Position numbers and translations under genes: made by a program
From: Verrucomicrobiota bacterium JB022
Lineage (GTDB): Bacteria > Verrucomicrobiota > Verrucomicrobiia > Opitutales > Oceanipulchritudinaceae
Direction of reading: 5' to 3'
Assembly (NCBI GenBank): GCA_030673845.1
Contig: JAUTCQ010000015.1
Span: 124,001-188,000 of the forward strand
DNA: 64,000 nt
Shown here: one piece after another, positions 13,025 through 21,661 of the stretch
How positions within the stretch are numbered: the stretch's first letter is position 1
Layout of the letters: every line of letters begins with the position of its first letter
Notes under the pieces: generated by a model
Seen by the model: only the letters and a program-made list of their open reading frames with translations
Databases searched by the model: none
What the model was told of the DNA's origin: nothing

Positions 13025-13720
13025 CTACTTGTGGTGCGATTTGTTGGGCGTGGAGGGCAAAACGGGGGCCGGGGCGGGGATACTCTCGCCCGTCACTGGA
13101 TCATAACGGGGCACGACCGCGCCGCCCGATATGATGACCTTCATGGCGTCGGCGATCGACATCTCCAGTTCGATCACTTCCTCGCTCGGCACCATGAGCA
13201 GAAAGCCGCTGGTGGGGTTGGGCGTGGTGGGCACAAAGATGTTGATCAGCTGCGCCTCGGTCTTGTGCTGCACTTCGCCCCGCCCGTCGCTGGTGAGAAA
13301 GCCGAGCACCCACACGCCCTTGCGCGGGTATTCGATCAGCACCGCCTTCTGGAAGACGGCCTTCTGCTGCTGTACAAACGTGTCGCGGATCTGCTTGACC
13401 GAGTTGTAGAGGCTGCGCACCACCGGCAGCCTGTCGACGATCCGCTCGAAGGTGTTGACGAGGAAGCGACCGAGCAGCAGTTGCGAGAACCAGCCGAGGA
13501 TCGCCACCATCAGCACCACGAGGAAGACCGACGCGATGTTGAGGCCTAGCTCGACGAAGGGATTCGCCAGGTAATTCGGCCGGATGAAATCGTCGAACAT
13601 CTCCCGCACCGGCACGCCCACGCGCTTGATGAGGAGGTTGAAGACAAAAAGGGTGACGCCGACCGGGGCGAGCAAAAGCAGGCCGGAGATGAACCAATTG
13701 CGCAGCGGCTTCAAAAGCAT
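13025..13720 (-). CDS. DUF502 family membrane protein
   Basis: The 231-residue product has two hydrophobic segments, about residues 10-30 and 58-82, followed by VVRSLYNSVKQIRDTF and GFLLMVPSEEVIELEMSIADAMKVIISGG, which are signature stretches of DUF502. Family members are inner-membrane proteins of unknown function. The C terminus is a short Pro-rich tail. It lies 97 bp after ybeY and 4 bp before the recO-like gene on the same strand. Confidence 0.88.
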   Translation of the reverse strand: MLLKPLRNWFISGLLLLAPVGVTLFVFNLLIKRVGVPVREMFDDFIRPNYLANPFVELGLNIASVFLVVLMVAILGWFSQLLLGRFLVNTFERIVDRLPVVRSLYNSVKQIRDTFVQQQKAVFQKAVLIEYPRKGVWVLGFLTSDGRGEVQHKTEAQLINIFVPTTPNPTSGFLLMVPSEEVIELEMSIADAMKVIISGGAVVPRYDPVTGESIPAPAPVLPSTPNKSHHK

Positions 13721-13817
13721 GATCGTGAAGCTAGCTTGGCACGGATTGGAGCCTTGGCAAGTACCCCCGGTACGGATGGTCGGGCGTAGCAGGCCTTTTC
13801 ACACACTGGCGGGCGTC

Positions 13818-14276
13818 TCAGCTATTCCAGCGCAGCTCGGGCCAGAGCTGTTCCTGGCCGATCACTTCGAGGCAGCGGGCTTCGGCGGCGCGCATGGCCT
13901 GGGTGTTTTCGGGCGTGTCGTCGCGCAGGCCAGCGAGATGCAGCCAACCATGCACGAGGTAGAGCGTTACCTCCTGGCGCAGGGTAAAGCCGTGCTGCGG
14001 AGCCTCTTCGGCGGCGAAGGGCAGGCAGATCGCGATGTCGCCTGCGTAGTCTTCTTCTTCGCCCGGGAAGGTCATGACATCGGTCACGCTCGGGTCGTCG
14101 AAAAAGTCGCCATGCAGTTGGCCGCACTCCTCTTCGTCGATCAGGGCGACACTCAGGTCGCCATCGGGCACGGTCCAGTCGCCCAGCTCGTCCAGGCGGT
14201 GGACGATGGCGGCGAAATCTTCTTCGACCAGCTCCAGGCCGTGGACGCGGTTCACTACTTCGACAAGGCGGGGCAT
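13818..14276 (-). CDS. ybeY: endoribonuclease YbeY, rRNA maturation factor
   Basis: The 152-residue product matches YbeY, a metal-dependent RNase that matures the 16S rRNA 3' end and takes part in ribosome quality control. The core reads DVMTFP (strand and substrate loop), GDIAIC and VHGWLHLAGLRDD. The usual metal site is H-x3-H-x5-H; here the third position is Asp. The gene begins 3 bp after the 7TM-HD hydrolase, in the widely conserved order phoH - HD hydrolase - ybeY, which supports the assignment. Confidence 0.9.
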   Translation of the reverse strand: MPRLVEVVNRVHGLELVEEDFAAIVHRLDELGDWTVPDGDLSVALIDEEECGQLHGDFFDDPSVTDVMTFPGEEEDYAGDIAICLPFAAEEAPQHGFTLRQEVTLYLVHGWLHLAGLRDDTPENTQAMRAAEARCLEVIGQEQLWPELRWNS

Positions 14277-14279
14277 AAA

Positions 14280-16844
14280 TTAGCGGTGTTCCTCGCGCGG
14301 GGAGGAGGGTGCCGGTTGCTGGCTGGGGGCCGAGGGCAGGCCGCCACCGCTGGAGGGCTTTTGCCGCGCTGCATTGGCGGGCGGGCTGGCCGTCTCCGTG
14401 TCGGCCGGGAAGGGCACGCGGGTCTCGCCGGGGAAGGGCGCGCGTGAGCCTCCGGCGCCAAACGGCGGGCGGGTCTTCTTGGCGCGCTTCTTGTCGCTGT
14501 CCGAATCCTTCGGGTATTCCACGCGGGCGTGGAGGCTGTTCAGCAGGGTAAAAGCGAAGCTTTCGCGTAGCTTCTTCAAGTCGCGGAAGGTCAGCGGGGT
14601 GGCGTCGAGCTGGCCGTCTTCGATCCGCGCGCGCACGATCTTTTCGATCAGCTCCTCGACGCTCTGGGGCGTCACCTTGCGGAGGCTGCGGCTGGCGGCC
14701 TCGATGGAGTCGGCCAGCATGATGATCGCGCTTTCGGTAAATTGCGGGGTGGGGCCCTCGTAGCGGTAAGTGTCCTCGTTTACCTTGTCCAGCTCGATAC
14801 GCGGGGTGCGGCCGGTCGGGTCTTCGACGATGGCCTCGCGCTGCTGCTCGATCGCCTTGTAATAAAAATACTGGATCAGGCTGGTGCCGTGGTGCTGGCG
14901 GATCACATCCATGATCACCTTGGGCAGGCGATACTGCTTGGCCAGTTGCACGCCCTCTTTCACGTGGCTCTTGATCACCAGGGCGCTCATCGAGGGGTTG
15001 CGCTCCAGGTGCGGATTGTAGCCGTCGCGCTGGTTTTCGGTAAAGTATTCCGGCTTGGCCAGTTTGCCGATGTCGTGGAAAAGCGCGCAGACGCGACAGA
15101 GCAGCGGGTTGGCCCCGATGGTGGCGGCGGCGTTTTCGGCCAGGTTGGCCACCATCAGGCTGTGGTGGTAGCTGCCGGGGGCCTCCATCTGCATCTTGCG
15201 GAGCAGGGGGTGGTTGAAGTCCGTCAGCTCCAGCAGCGTGATGTCGGTCGTGTAGCGGAAGATCGATTCGCCGAGCGGCAACAGGCCCACCACGATGATG
15301 CCGGTGATGAGGCCGGTGAGGATCGCGGAAATGATCTGGTAGACGATCACGACCGGTTCCTGAGCGTCGCGCAGGCCGATGAGCACTGCAAACACGGCCA
15401 TCGCCAGCCCGGTGGTGAAGCAGGCCCGCACCACGCGCTCGCGCAGTTGGATGCGGCGGCTCGAATAGATGCCGATCAAGGCTGCAAGCAGCGTGGCGAT
15501 CAGCATCGCCAGCGAGTTGCCTTGCATCATGGCCGTCATCACCGAGATCAGCGCGGCGGCTAGGATGCCCGGGCCGGTGCCGACGAGGATGGCGATCACA
15601 ATGGGCCCCAGCGCTACCGGGAAGAGGTAGGGCGCGAGCGAGGGCAACAGCGGATTCGTCTCGGCTAGCGGCCCCGTCCCCAGCTCGTACAACAGGCGGA
15701 TCAGCCCGAGGTTGAGCAGGATGGCGAAGCCGGCGGTGACGATGAACCGGCGGTTGTGCGAGTAGGCTTGATGGAAAGTATGGAGGTAGAGCGCGGCGCC
15801 GCCGACGATGATCAGCGTCATGATCATGCGCTCGATCAGCAGCGTTTCGAGGCCCACCTGCGAGACGCGGCTGGCGCGCAGCTCCTTGCGGTAGGCTTCC
15901 AACTGCTCCTTCTGTAGGTCCGTAACGGTGGTATTGGGCTCGATGATGATCTCGCCCTCGCGCACTTCGACCGAGACGGGCTCGATGGAGGCGACCGCCT
16001 TGGCAATGCGCTCGTTGGTGCGCTGCTCGTCGTAGAGGATGTTGGGCTGCAGGCCGGGGCGCAGCAGGCGAAAGAGTGCGATCGAAGACTCGCGGGGGAT
16101 GTCGAGGGCCGTCAGGTTGATCCGCAGCGAGCGCAGGGCGTCTTCGAGGCTGAGGATCTCGACTTGCTGGACGCGGCCCTGCCGGTCGTGCACATCGAAG
16201 AAGCGCAAACGGCCTTGCGTGGCCTGGAAAGCACCATTTTCGGCGTCGTAAATGCCCGTCTCCAGCAAGTCGCGCATCAGCACGAGGCCTTCCTGCACGG
16301 CTTCCTGCCGGCGCTCGGCGGTCAGCTTGTTGATCAGGATGGCCAGATCGCTGGAGTTGAAGCGGTAGGGGTTGCCGCCGTCTTCGCTTTCGAGGAAGCG
16401 GTTGACTTCGTCGGGCGTCAACGCGGTCAATTCGCTCTGTGCACCTTCGGGCAGGCCAGCGTAGGCAGCGAGCCGCTCCATCGTGCTGCCCAGGTTTTTC
16501 TCAAATTGCTCGAACTCTGCCAGATCGACCCGGAAGACCGGGGGCACCGTGCGGCGGACGGCTTCGACGCGGTCTTCCGTCAACAGCTTGCTCTCGTAGG
16601 AGAAGGGCAGCTCGGAAACGACGCGCACCCGGGCCACCTGGCCCACTTGCAGCACCGGACCGGCGGGGGAGAGGCCCACGAAGCAGATGATGACGGCGAG
16701 GAGCGCAAAGAGCGCAAAGATCCCCGTGTCCAGCAGACTCCCTTGGTGGCCCTTTTGCTGGGTCGGCTCAAGCCGGGGGCCCTTTAACCGCTTGCGGCGG
16801 TTGGCCTCGGCCTGGGCTTTCTTGGACTTGCGGAAAATCGTCAT
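14280..16844 (-). CDS. 7TM-HD family phosphohydrolase (PgpH-like)
   Basis: An 854-residue membrane protein: one N-terminal span (about residues 40-60), a large extracytoplasmic 7TMR-HDED domain (about 75-310), a cluster of seven spans (about 330-545), then a cytoplasmic HD domain with CALFHDIGKLAKPEYF. PgpH-type members hydrolyse the second messenger c-di-AMP; that substrate is inferred from the family. The last 80 residues are Pro/Ser-rich and probably disordered. Its ATG overlaps the phoH stop in an ATGA junction, so the two are translationally coupled, and ybeY follows after 3 bp. Confidence 0.9.
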   Translation of the reverse strand: MTIFRKSKKAQAEANRRKRLKGPRLEPTQQKGHQGSLLDTGIFALFALLAVIICFVGLSPAGPVLQVGQVARVRVVSELPFSYESKLLTEDRVEAVRRTVPPVFRVDLAEFEQFEKNLGSTMERLAAYAGLPEGAQSELTALTPDEVNRFLESEDGGNPYRFNSSDLAILINKLTAERRQEAVQEGLVLMRDLLETGIYDAENGAFQATQGRLRFFDVHDRQGRVQQVEILSLEDALRSLRINLTALDIPRESSIALFRLLRPGLQPNILYDEQRTNERIAKAVASIEPVSVEVREGEIIIEPNTTVTDLQKEQLEAYRKELRASRVSQVGLETLLIERMIMTLIIVGGAALYLHTFHQAYSHNRRFIVTAGFAILLNLGLIRLLYELGTGPLAETNPLLPSLAPYLFPVALGPIVIAILVGTGPGILAAALISVMTAMMQGNSLAMLIATLLAALIGIYSSRRIQLRERVVRACFTTGLAMAVFAVLIGLRDAQEPVVIVYQIISAILTGLITGIIVVGLLPLGESIFRYTTDITLLELTDFNHPLLRKMQMEAPGSYHHSLMVANLAENAAATIGANPLLCRVCALFHDIGKLAKPEYFTENQRDGYNPHLERNPSMSALVIKSHVKEGVQLAKQYRLPKVIMDVIRQHHGTSLIQYFYYKAIEQQREAIVEDPTGRTPRIELDKVNEDTYRYEGPTPQFTESAIIMLADSIEAASRSLRKVTPQSVEELIEKIVRARIEDGQLDATPLTFRDLKKLRESFAFTLLNSLHARVEYPKDSDSDKKRAKKTRPPFGAGGSRAPFPGETRVPFPADTETASPPANAARQKPSSGGGLPSAPSQQPAPSSPREEHR

Positions 16845-17902
16845 GTGATGTCGGGGACGGCACCGGCCTGGGTCGCCGTCGCTTCAGTGCGGCGGGCGGG
16901 GCGGGCGACCGGGAACTGGCTCTCGGCATCGCGCTGGTAGGCGTCGATAATGCGCTGCACGATGGGGTTGCGCACCACGTCCCGGCCCTCGAAGTAATGG
17001 AACTTGATACCGGGGGTTCCTTGCAGGATGCGTTCCGCTTCGCGCAGGCCAGAGACCTTGCTGCGGGGCAGGTCGATTTGCGTCTTGTCGCCCGTGATGA
17101 CCATGCGGCTGTTGTTCCCGAGACGCGTCAGGAACATCATCATTTGCTCGTGCGTGGTATTCTGGGCCTCGTCGAGGATGACGAAGGCGTCGGAAAGGGT
17201 GCGGCCCCGCATGTAGGCGAGGGGGGCGATCTCGATCTTGGAGGTACGCTCGCTACCCTCGCGTTTTTCCTGGTCCATCCCGATCAGGCGGCGCCCGTCG
17301 GCCTGGCCCAGCATGTCGTAGATCGCATCGTAAAGGGGCAGCAGGTAGGGCAGGATCTTCTCCGTCAAGTCGCCCGGGAGGAAGCCAAGCGCTTCACCGG
17401 CTTCGACGGCAGGGCGGGTGAGGATGATGCGCTCCACCCGCTCATTGAAGAGGGCGTCGAGCGCGGCGGCCACCGCGAGGTAGGTTTTGCCGGTGCCGGC
17501 GGGCCCGATGCCGAAGACCACCTCCTTGTCGCGAATCTCCTGCAGGTAGCGCTTCTGGTTGATCGTCTTGGGCACGACGCTCTTGCGCTTGAAGGGCAGG
17601 ACGAGGGGCTCGGCGAACACCCGGCGCAGCTCTTGCGCATGCCCTTCGGCCACTTCCTGGAAGGTATTCTGGTAATCGCTGACGGTGATGCGGATGCCCT
17701 GCTCGCGGGCCAGGCGCAGGATGTCGAACAGATCGGTCGCCTTGGCCACGCCCTCGTCGGCCCCGGCAAACTGGATCCAGTCGTCGCGCGTCACCACCTG
17801 CACGCCGAAGCCCGTCTCCAGCTGGCGCAGTAGCGCATCGTCCCCACAGTAGAGTTCCGCCAGGGCGCGCGGGTTCTGGAAGTAGAGGGTTTGTTCGGCC
17901 AT
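16841..17902 (-). CDS. PhoH family ATPase
   Basis: From the ATG at 17902 the product is 353 residues. It carries a PhoH-type P-loop (GPAGTGKTYLAVAAA), Walker B AFVILDEAQNT and the TRLGNNSRMVITGDKTQIDL segment. An N-terminal KH-like region precedes them, as in PhoL proteins; family members are ATPases linked to RNA metabolism. A start upstream at 18001 would overlap the HIT gene by 100 bp and was rejected. The chosen ATG shares one base with the HIT stop codon (TAATG), and the gene's own stop overlaps the HD hydrolase start. Confidence 0.93.
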   Translation of the reverse strand: MAEQTLYFQNPRALAELYCGDDALLRQLETGFGVQVVTRDDWIQFAGADEGVAKATDLFDILRLAREQGIRITVSDYQNTFQEVAEGHAQELRRVFAEPLVLPFKRKSVVPKTINQKRYLQEIRDKEVVFGIGPAGTGKTYLAVAAALDALFNERVERIILTRPAVEAGEALGFLPGDLTEKILPYLLPLYDAIYDMLGQADGRRLIGMDQEKREGSERTSKIEIAPLAYMRGRTLSDAFVILDEAQNTTHEQMMMFLTRLGNNSRMVITGDKTQIDLPRSKVSGLREAERILQGTPGIKFHYFEGRDVVRNPIVQRIIDAYQRDAESQFPVARPARRTEATATQAGAVPDIT

Positions 17903-18384
17903 TACAGGTTTGCTTTGAGCCGTTCCCAGGTCTGCTCCAACGCCTGGGGGAGGGTGCGGGTTTTGCCGATCACGGGGAGGAAATTGGTGTCGCCATCCCA
18001 CCGGGGCACGATGTGGGCGTGCAAATGGTGGGGGATGCCGGCGCCGGCGGACTTCCCGAGGTTGAAGCCCACATTGAAGCCGTCCGGCTTCATGGTGCGG
18101 GTCAAAAGCTCTTGCCCGTAGATGATCAGGTCCATCATTTCCGCCCGTTCGGGCTGGTTCAGTTCCTTAAGATCGGCCACCGCACGGTAGGGAATCACCA
18201 TTAAATGGCCCGGATTGTAAGGAAAGCGGTTGAGAATCAGGTAATGGTATTCTCCACGATGGACGATCAGGGCCTCCCGGTCGTCCTGTTTGGGCAAGTC
18301 CTCAAAGAGCCGGTCGTTACGCGACTTCTCCTTGGGAGCCGCCGTAACGTACTCCATGCGCCAATATGATTGCAATATATCCAT
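17902..18384 (-). CDS. HIT family nucleotide hydrolase/transferase
   Basis: The product is 160 residues from the ATG at 18384, preceded by GAGAGAG; an in-frame ATG 90 bases upstream adds unlikely sequence. The histidine triad HHLHAHIVPRW lies near the C terminus and NPGHLMVIPYR near the middle. The full-length form resembles bacterial AP4A-phosphorylase-like HIT proteins that act on dinucleoside polyphosphates or nucleotide monophosphate esters. It is the first gene of the phoH - HD hydrolase - ybeY unit and overlaps phoH by one base. Confidence 0.9.
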   Translation of the reverse strand: MDILQSYWRMEYVTAAPKEKSRNDRLFEDLPKQDDREALIVHRGEYHYLILNRFPYNPGHLMVIPYRAVADLKELNQPERAEMMDLIIYGQELLTRTMKPDGFNVGFNLGKSAGAGIPHHLHAHIVPRWDGDTNFLPVIGKTRTLPQALEQTWERLKANL

Positions 18385-18560
18385 AGTGCTCTCTCGGGCA
18401 ATCGATTCGGAGGTGAAGTCGCAAAATAAAAGGGGGTGGCTTGGGAAACGCAACCCCGGATGGTCTGGGAGCACTTGGTGGCGGCAACAAGTACCGCTCC
18501 TGTAGTGTGAGATCGTGTCCGCCGGTGTAAAGCAGAATCCTTAAATGACCTGCCAGCGCC

Positions 18561-18591
18561 AAAAAGCCCGCCAACGGAAAGTCGGCGGGCT
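18561..18591 (-). terminator. Rho-independent terminator of the BON-like gene
   Basis: On the minus strand, AGCCCGCC pairs with GGCGGGCT across an 11-base loop and is followed by a T run. It lies about 30 bases after the stop of the gene at 18622-19011. Confidence 0.78.
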
Positions 18592-18621
18592 GGGAAAGTC
18601 GGCTGGGCCGGCTGGCGGGCG

Positions 18622-19011
18622 CTAGCTGCGCAGGCGCAGGCGGCTGTCGACCTCGTAGGTCGTCACGGCACGAAGGTCGCTGAGGAGGTTGTCACGAGCG
18701 CGCTCATTGGCAGCGACTCCAGTGACGATGACGCGTCCTTCCTCGAAACGGAGGGCGATGTTGTCGTAGTCTTGCCGGATCTTGAAGTCGTAGTTCTGAA
18801 AGACGTCCATGCGGTTACGCCAGGTCGCCTTGAGGCGAGCGGCGACGGCCTCTTCGATCTCCGTGGGCGAGCCGGTCACGCGGTCTACCTGATTGCCGGA
18901 GTAGTCGGGAGCCAACGGGGTCGGTACATCATAGCTTACGCTCTCCTGGGCATAGGCAAAGGCGGGGAGAGTGAGGAGGCCGAGGGCGAGAATGCGGGTA
19001 GTCTTCTTCAT
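18622..19011 (-). CDS. small secreted BON-like protein
   Basis: From ATG at 19011 the product is 129 residues. MKKTTRILALGLLTLPAFAYA is a clear signal peptide, which is why the upstream ATG at 19047 was not used. The mature part has an acidic helix, then ALRFEEGRVIVTGVAANERARDNLLSDLRAVTTYEVDSRL, whose strand-turn-helix-strand pattern resembles a BON domain (phospholipid-binding, periplasmic). The BON assignment is a pattern judgement. The gene has its own terminator and stands alone on the minus strand. Confidence 0.7.
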   Translation of the reverse strand: MKKTTRILALGLLTLPAFAYAQESVSYDVPTPLAPDYSGNQVDRVTGSPTEIEEAVAARLKATWRNRMDVFQNYDFKIRQDYDNIALRFEEGRVIVTGVAANERARDNLLSDLRAVTTYEVDSRLRLRS

Positions 19012-19414
19012 GATAAGATGAGGGTTGAAGTTTTCGCCTATCATCAAGGCCGGACGCGTGCCATTTCTGAAGGGAATTGCGTTAACTCTTAGTTTTTAGG
19101 GGCATAGAGCATGTTTTATTGAATCTGAGTGGAAGGCTGGGCGCTTATTGGTGCTTTCCGCAAGGTAGTTGTGAGGTGTAATGTTGGCATTGTGCAACTA
19201 GGGGGTTTCCGCTCGGTAAAACGTTGTCAACGACACTTTGCACGATGCTTATGTGTAACGTTGCAGGCTGCATAAGGTGAAGTTTTACCGTGAGCAGGCA
19301 GGTCACCTTTCACCTGGGGCAACGGCGCGGGAGGCCGCTCAGGAAGGCCGTTATCGCGCCGGCGGTGGCGAATTCGGGAAATATTGGCACAATAATGGCA
19401 AACCCCCTCGCATC
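19012..19414. other. spacer with divergent promoter region, no convincing gene
   Basis: About 400 bases separate the divergent BON-like and glycosidase-like genes. The stretch around 19080-19270 is AT-richer than its surroundings and should hold both promoters, but I cannot point to a convincing -35/-10 pair. A GTG at 19277 is in frame with the downstream gene and could extend it by 46 residues. Confidence 0.4.
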
Positions 19415-21661
19415 ATGCTTTGGAAATGGTTGCCGTGGAACTACCTCATCCGCCGGGCCGCGCGTTCCTATGGGTTCGCAGACCCGGCGACGACGTTGGC
19501 GCGGGTGCGTAACTTCGCCCAACCGTCGGAATTTGAAATGCCGCTCGAAATTGTGCGGCACGCCGTGCTCTTCCATTCGCGCGGTTTGATCAACACCCGG
19601 GCGATCCAGCACAACCTCGACTGGATCTGGCCCTATTGGATCGAGCGACAATTCAACCCGCGCGATCCCTCTTTCCTGCCCCGGGCCTTTCATTTCAGCC
19701 ACATCAACCTCACGCACCGTAACTGGACGGCGGTGGGGCTGCCGGATCTCGGGCTCTATAGCCTTGTCGACCCGCGCGGGCTCGTGACCCCGATGCATGA
19801 TGGCTGGTCGATCGACGCCTGGATTCTGGGCGCCGACGGCCAACGCCTGATCCCCAGTCGGCGCGATCAAGCCAAGCAGCAACTGGCAGTGCAGAACCAT
19901 TGCCTCAAGACCCGGACCGAAAAGGACGGCATGCGGCTGCAGGGCGAGGCTTTGGGCCGGGCGGAGCAGACCCCGTGGCTGGAGCTGGATTACCACGCCT
20001 ACTCGCAGTCGGGTGGCTGGCTCGTGATCAGCCTGCGCCCGTACAACCCCGAGGGCATCTCTTTTATCGACAGTGTCGAAACCCGCCCGGACAACCGGAG
20101 CTGGCTGGTGAACAACCAGGACGAAGTCCGCTTCAAGACGCGCCCCGAATACTGCCTTGCCTCCAATTACCACGATGGCGACGTCTACCACGAGTTGCCG
20201 GTGTCGGAGGCCAGCGAGTCGGTCAAATGCCGCGTCGGCATGGCCACGGCGGCAGCGGTGTTCCCGCTCAAGCCGGGGGAAGAATTTCATGCCTCCATCG
20301 AGGTGCCGCTCGCGCGCCCGGCCAAGGAGATCCACCCGCAGTGGAAGCCTACCACCTGGGAGGCCGCCCGTCGCCCTTGCGCGCAGGCTCGCATCCCCGA
20401 CAAGCGTTTCCAGTTTGTCTACGACGCTTCGGTCAATTCCTTGATCCACCTTTCGGCGGAAAAGATCTATCCCGGCCCCTACACCTACCGCCGCTTCTGG
20501 TTCCGCGACGCCGCAATCATGCTTGGTGCCGTCATGGCGCTGGGCTTGAAAGACCGCGCGGCCAAGCACCTCAGCTATTTCCCCACCAAGCAGCGCGCCG
20601 ACGGCTACTTCGAGTCGCAGGAAGGCGAGTGGGACTCCAATGGCGAAGTCCTCTGGGCCTATGGCCGCTACCACCAGCTCTTTGCCGAAAAGCTGCCCAA
20701 CGAGTGGCTTAACGCGATGGAGAAAGCGGTCCGCTGGCTGGGCGACAAGCGCATGCCCAAGGACGATTCCGGCCACGCCGGGCTCCTCCCCGCTGGGTTC
20801 AGCGCCGAGCACTTTGGCCCCAACGACCATTATTACTGGGACGATTATTGGGCCATCGGCGGCATGCAACTTACGGCCGACGCTTTTGCCGAGGGTGGCA
20901 AGGCGGAGACCGCGCGCCTCTGCCGCAGCCTGGCGGAGGACTACAGCGCCTGCGTCGAGCGCTCCATCCAAAACTTTGCGCTGCGCAAGGGCAGGGGAGC
21001 CATTCCGGCTTCGCCCTACCGCCGCATGGACTCGGGCGCGATTGGCGTGCTCGTGGCCGACTATCCGCTCCAGCTCTACCCGGCGGGCGACGAACGCATC
21101 GCCAAGACGGTCGACTTCTTCCTCAAGAAGTGCTGGGTCGAAGGCGGCTTCTTCCAGGACATGACCCACTCGGGCATGAACATTTACCTGACGCTCGACA
21201 TCGCCCAGACGCTCTTGCGCCACGGCGACAACCGCTGGCAGGACGTCGTGCGCGCCGTCGTCGATATGGCCTCCGCCACTGGCCAATGGCCCGAGGCGAT
21301 CCACCCGCACACCAAGGGCGGTTGCATTGGCGACGGCCAGCATGGCTGGGCCTCGGCCGAATTCTTTATGTGGGTGCGCAACGCCTTCGTCCGCGAAGAG
21401 GGCGAGCGCCTGGTGATCGGCTCCGGCCTGCTGCCGGAGTGGATCGAGAGCGGCGAGCCGATGAGCTTTGGCCCCGCACCCACCCCGTGGGGCGAAGTCC
21501 GCGTCGCCATGCGCCACCTCGAGGACGAGCTGGAGGTGCAGGTGCTGGGCGAATGGCGCGGCCAGCGGCCCGAGATCGAAATTGCACTGCCCGGTTTTTC
21601 GCCGGAGCGGTTGCCGGAAGGCGCCGAGCGCGTCACTCTTTCCCTGCAGACGATCTCATGA
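19415..21661 (+). CDS. putative six-hairpin glycosidase-like protein
   Basis: From the ATG at 19415 the product is 748 residues (794 from a GTG at 19277). No signal peptide is seen. The N-terminal half is beta-rich; the C-terminal half from about residue 330 shows repeated helical pairs with YRRFWFRDAAIMLGAVMALGL, GEWDSNGEVLWAYGRY and NDHYYWDDYWAIGG. These acidic and Trp-rich motifs recall the (alpha/alpha)6 barrels of GH15/GH63-type enzymes, with candidate acids Asp and Glu in RDAA, GEWDSNG and YWDDYW. The substrate is unknown. It overlaps the GT4 gene by an ATGA, so hydrolase and transferase probably act on the same glycan. Confidence 0.7.
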   Translation: MLWKWLPWNYLIRRAARSYGFADPATTLARVRNFAQPSEFEMPLEIVRHAVLFHSRGLINTRAIQHNLDWIWPYWIERQFNPRDPSFLPRAFHFSHINLTHRNWTAVGLPDLGLYSLVDPRGLVTPMHDGWSIDAWILGADGQRLIPSRRDQAKQQLAVQNHCLKTRTEKDGMRLQGEALGRAEQTPWLELDYHAYSQSGGWLVISLRPYNPEGISFIDSVETRPDNRSWLVNNQDEVRFKTRPEYCLASNYHDGDVYHELPVSEASESVKCRVGMATAAAVFPLKPGEEFHASIEVPLARPAKEIHPQWKPTTWEAARRPCAQARIPDKRFQFVYDASVNSLIHLSAEKIYPGPYTYRRFWFRDAAIMLGAVMALGLKDRAAKHLSYFPTKQRADGYFESQEGEWDSNGEVLWAYGRYHQLFAEKLPNEWLNAMEKAVRWLGDKRMPKDDSGHAGLLPAGFSAEHFGPNDHYYWDDYWAIGGMQLTADAFAEGGKAETARLCRSLAEDYSACVERSIQNFALRKGRGAIPASPYRRMDSGAIGVLVADYPLQLYPAGDERIAKTVDFFLKKCWVEGGFFQDMTHSGMNIYLTLDIAQTLLRHGDNRWQDVVRAVVDMASATGQWPEAIHPHTKGGCIGDGQHGWASAEFFMWVRNAFVREEGERLVIGSGLLPEWIESGEPMSFGPAPTPWGEVRVAMRHLEDELEVQVLGEWRGQRPEIEIALPGFSPERLPEGAERVTLSLQTIS

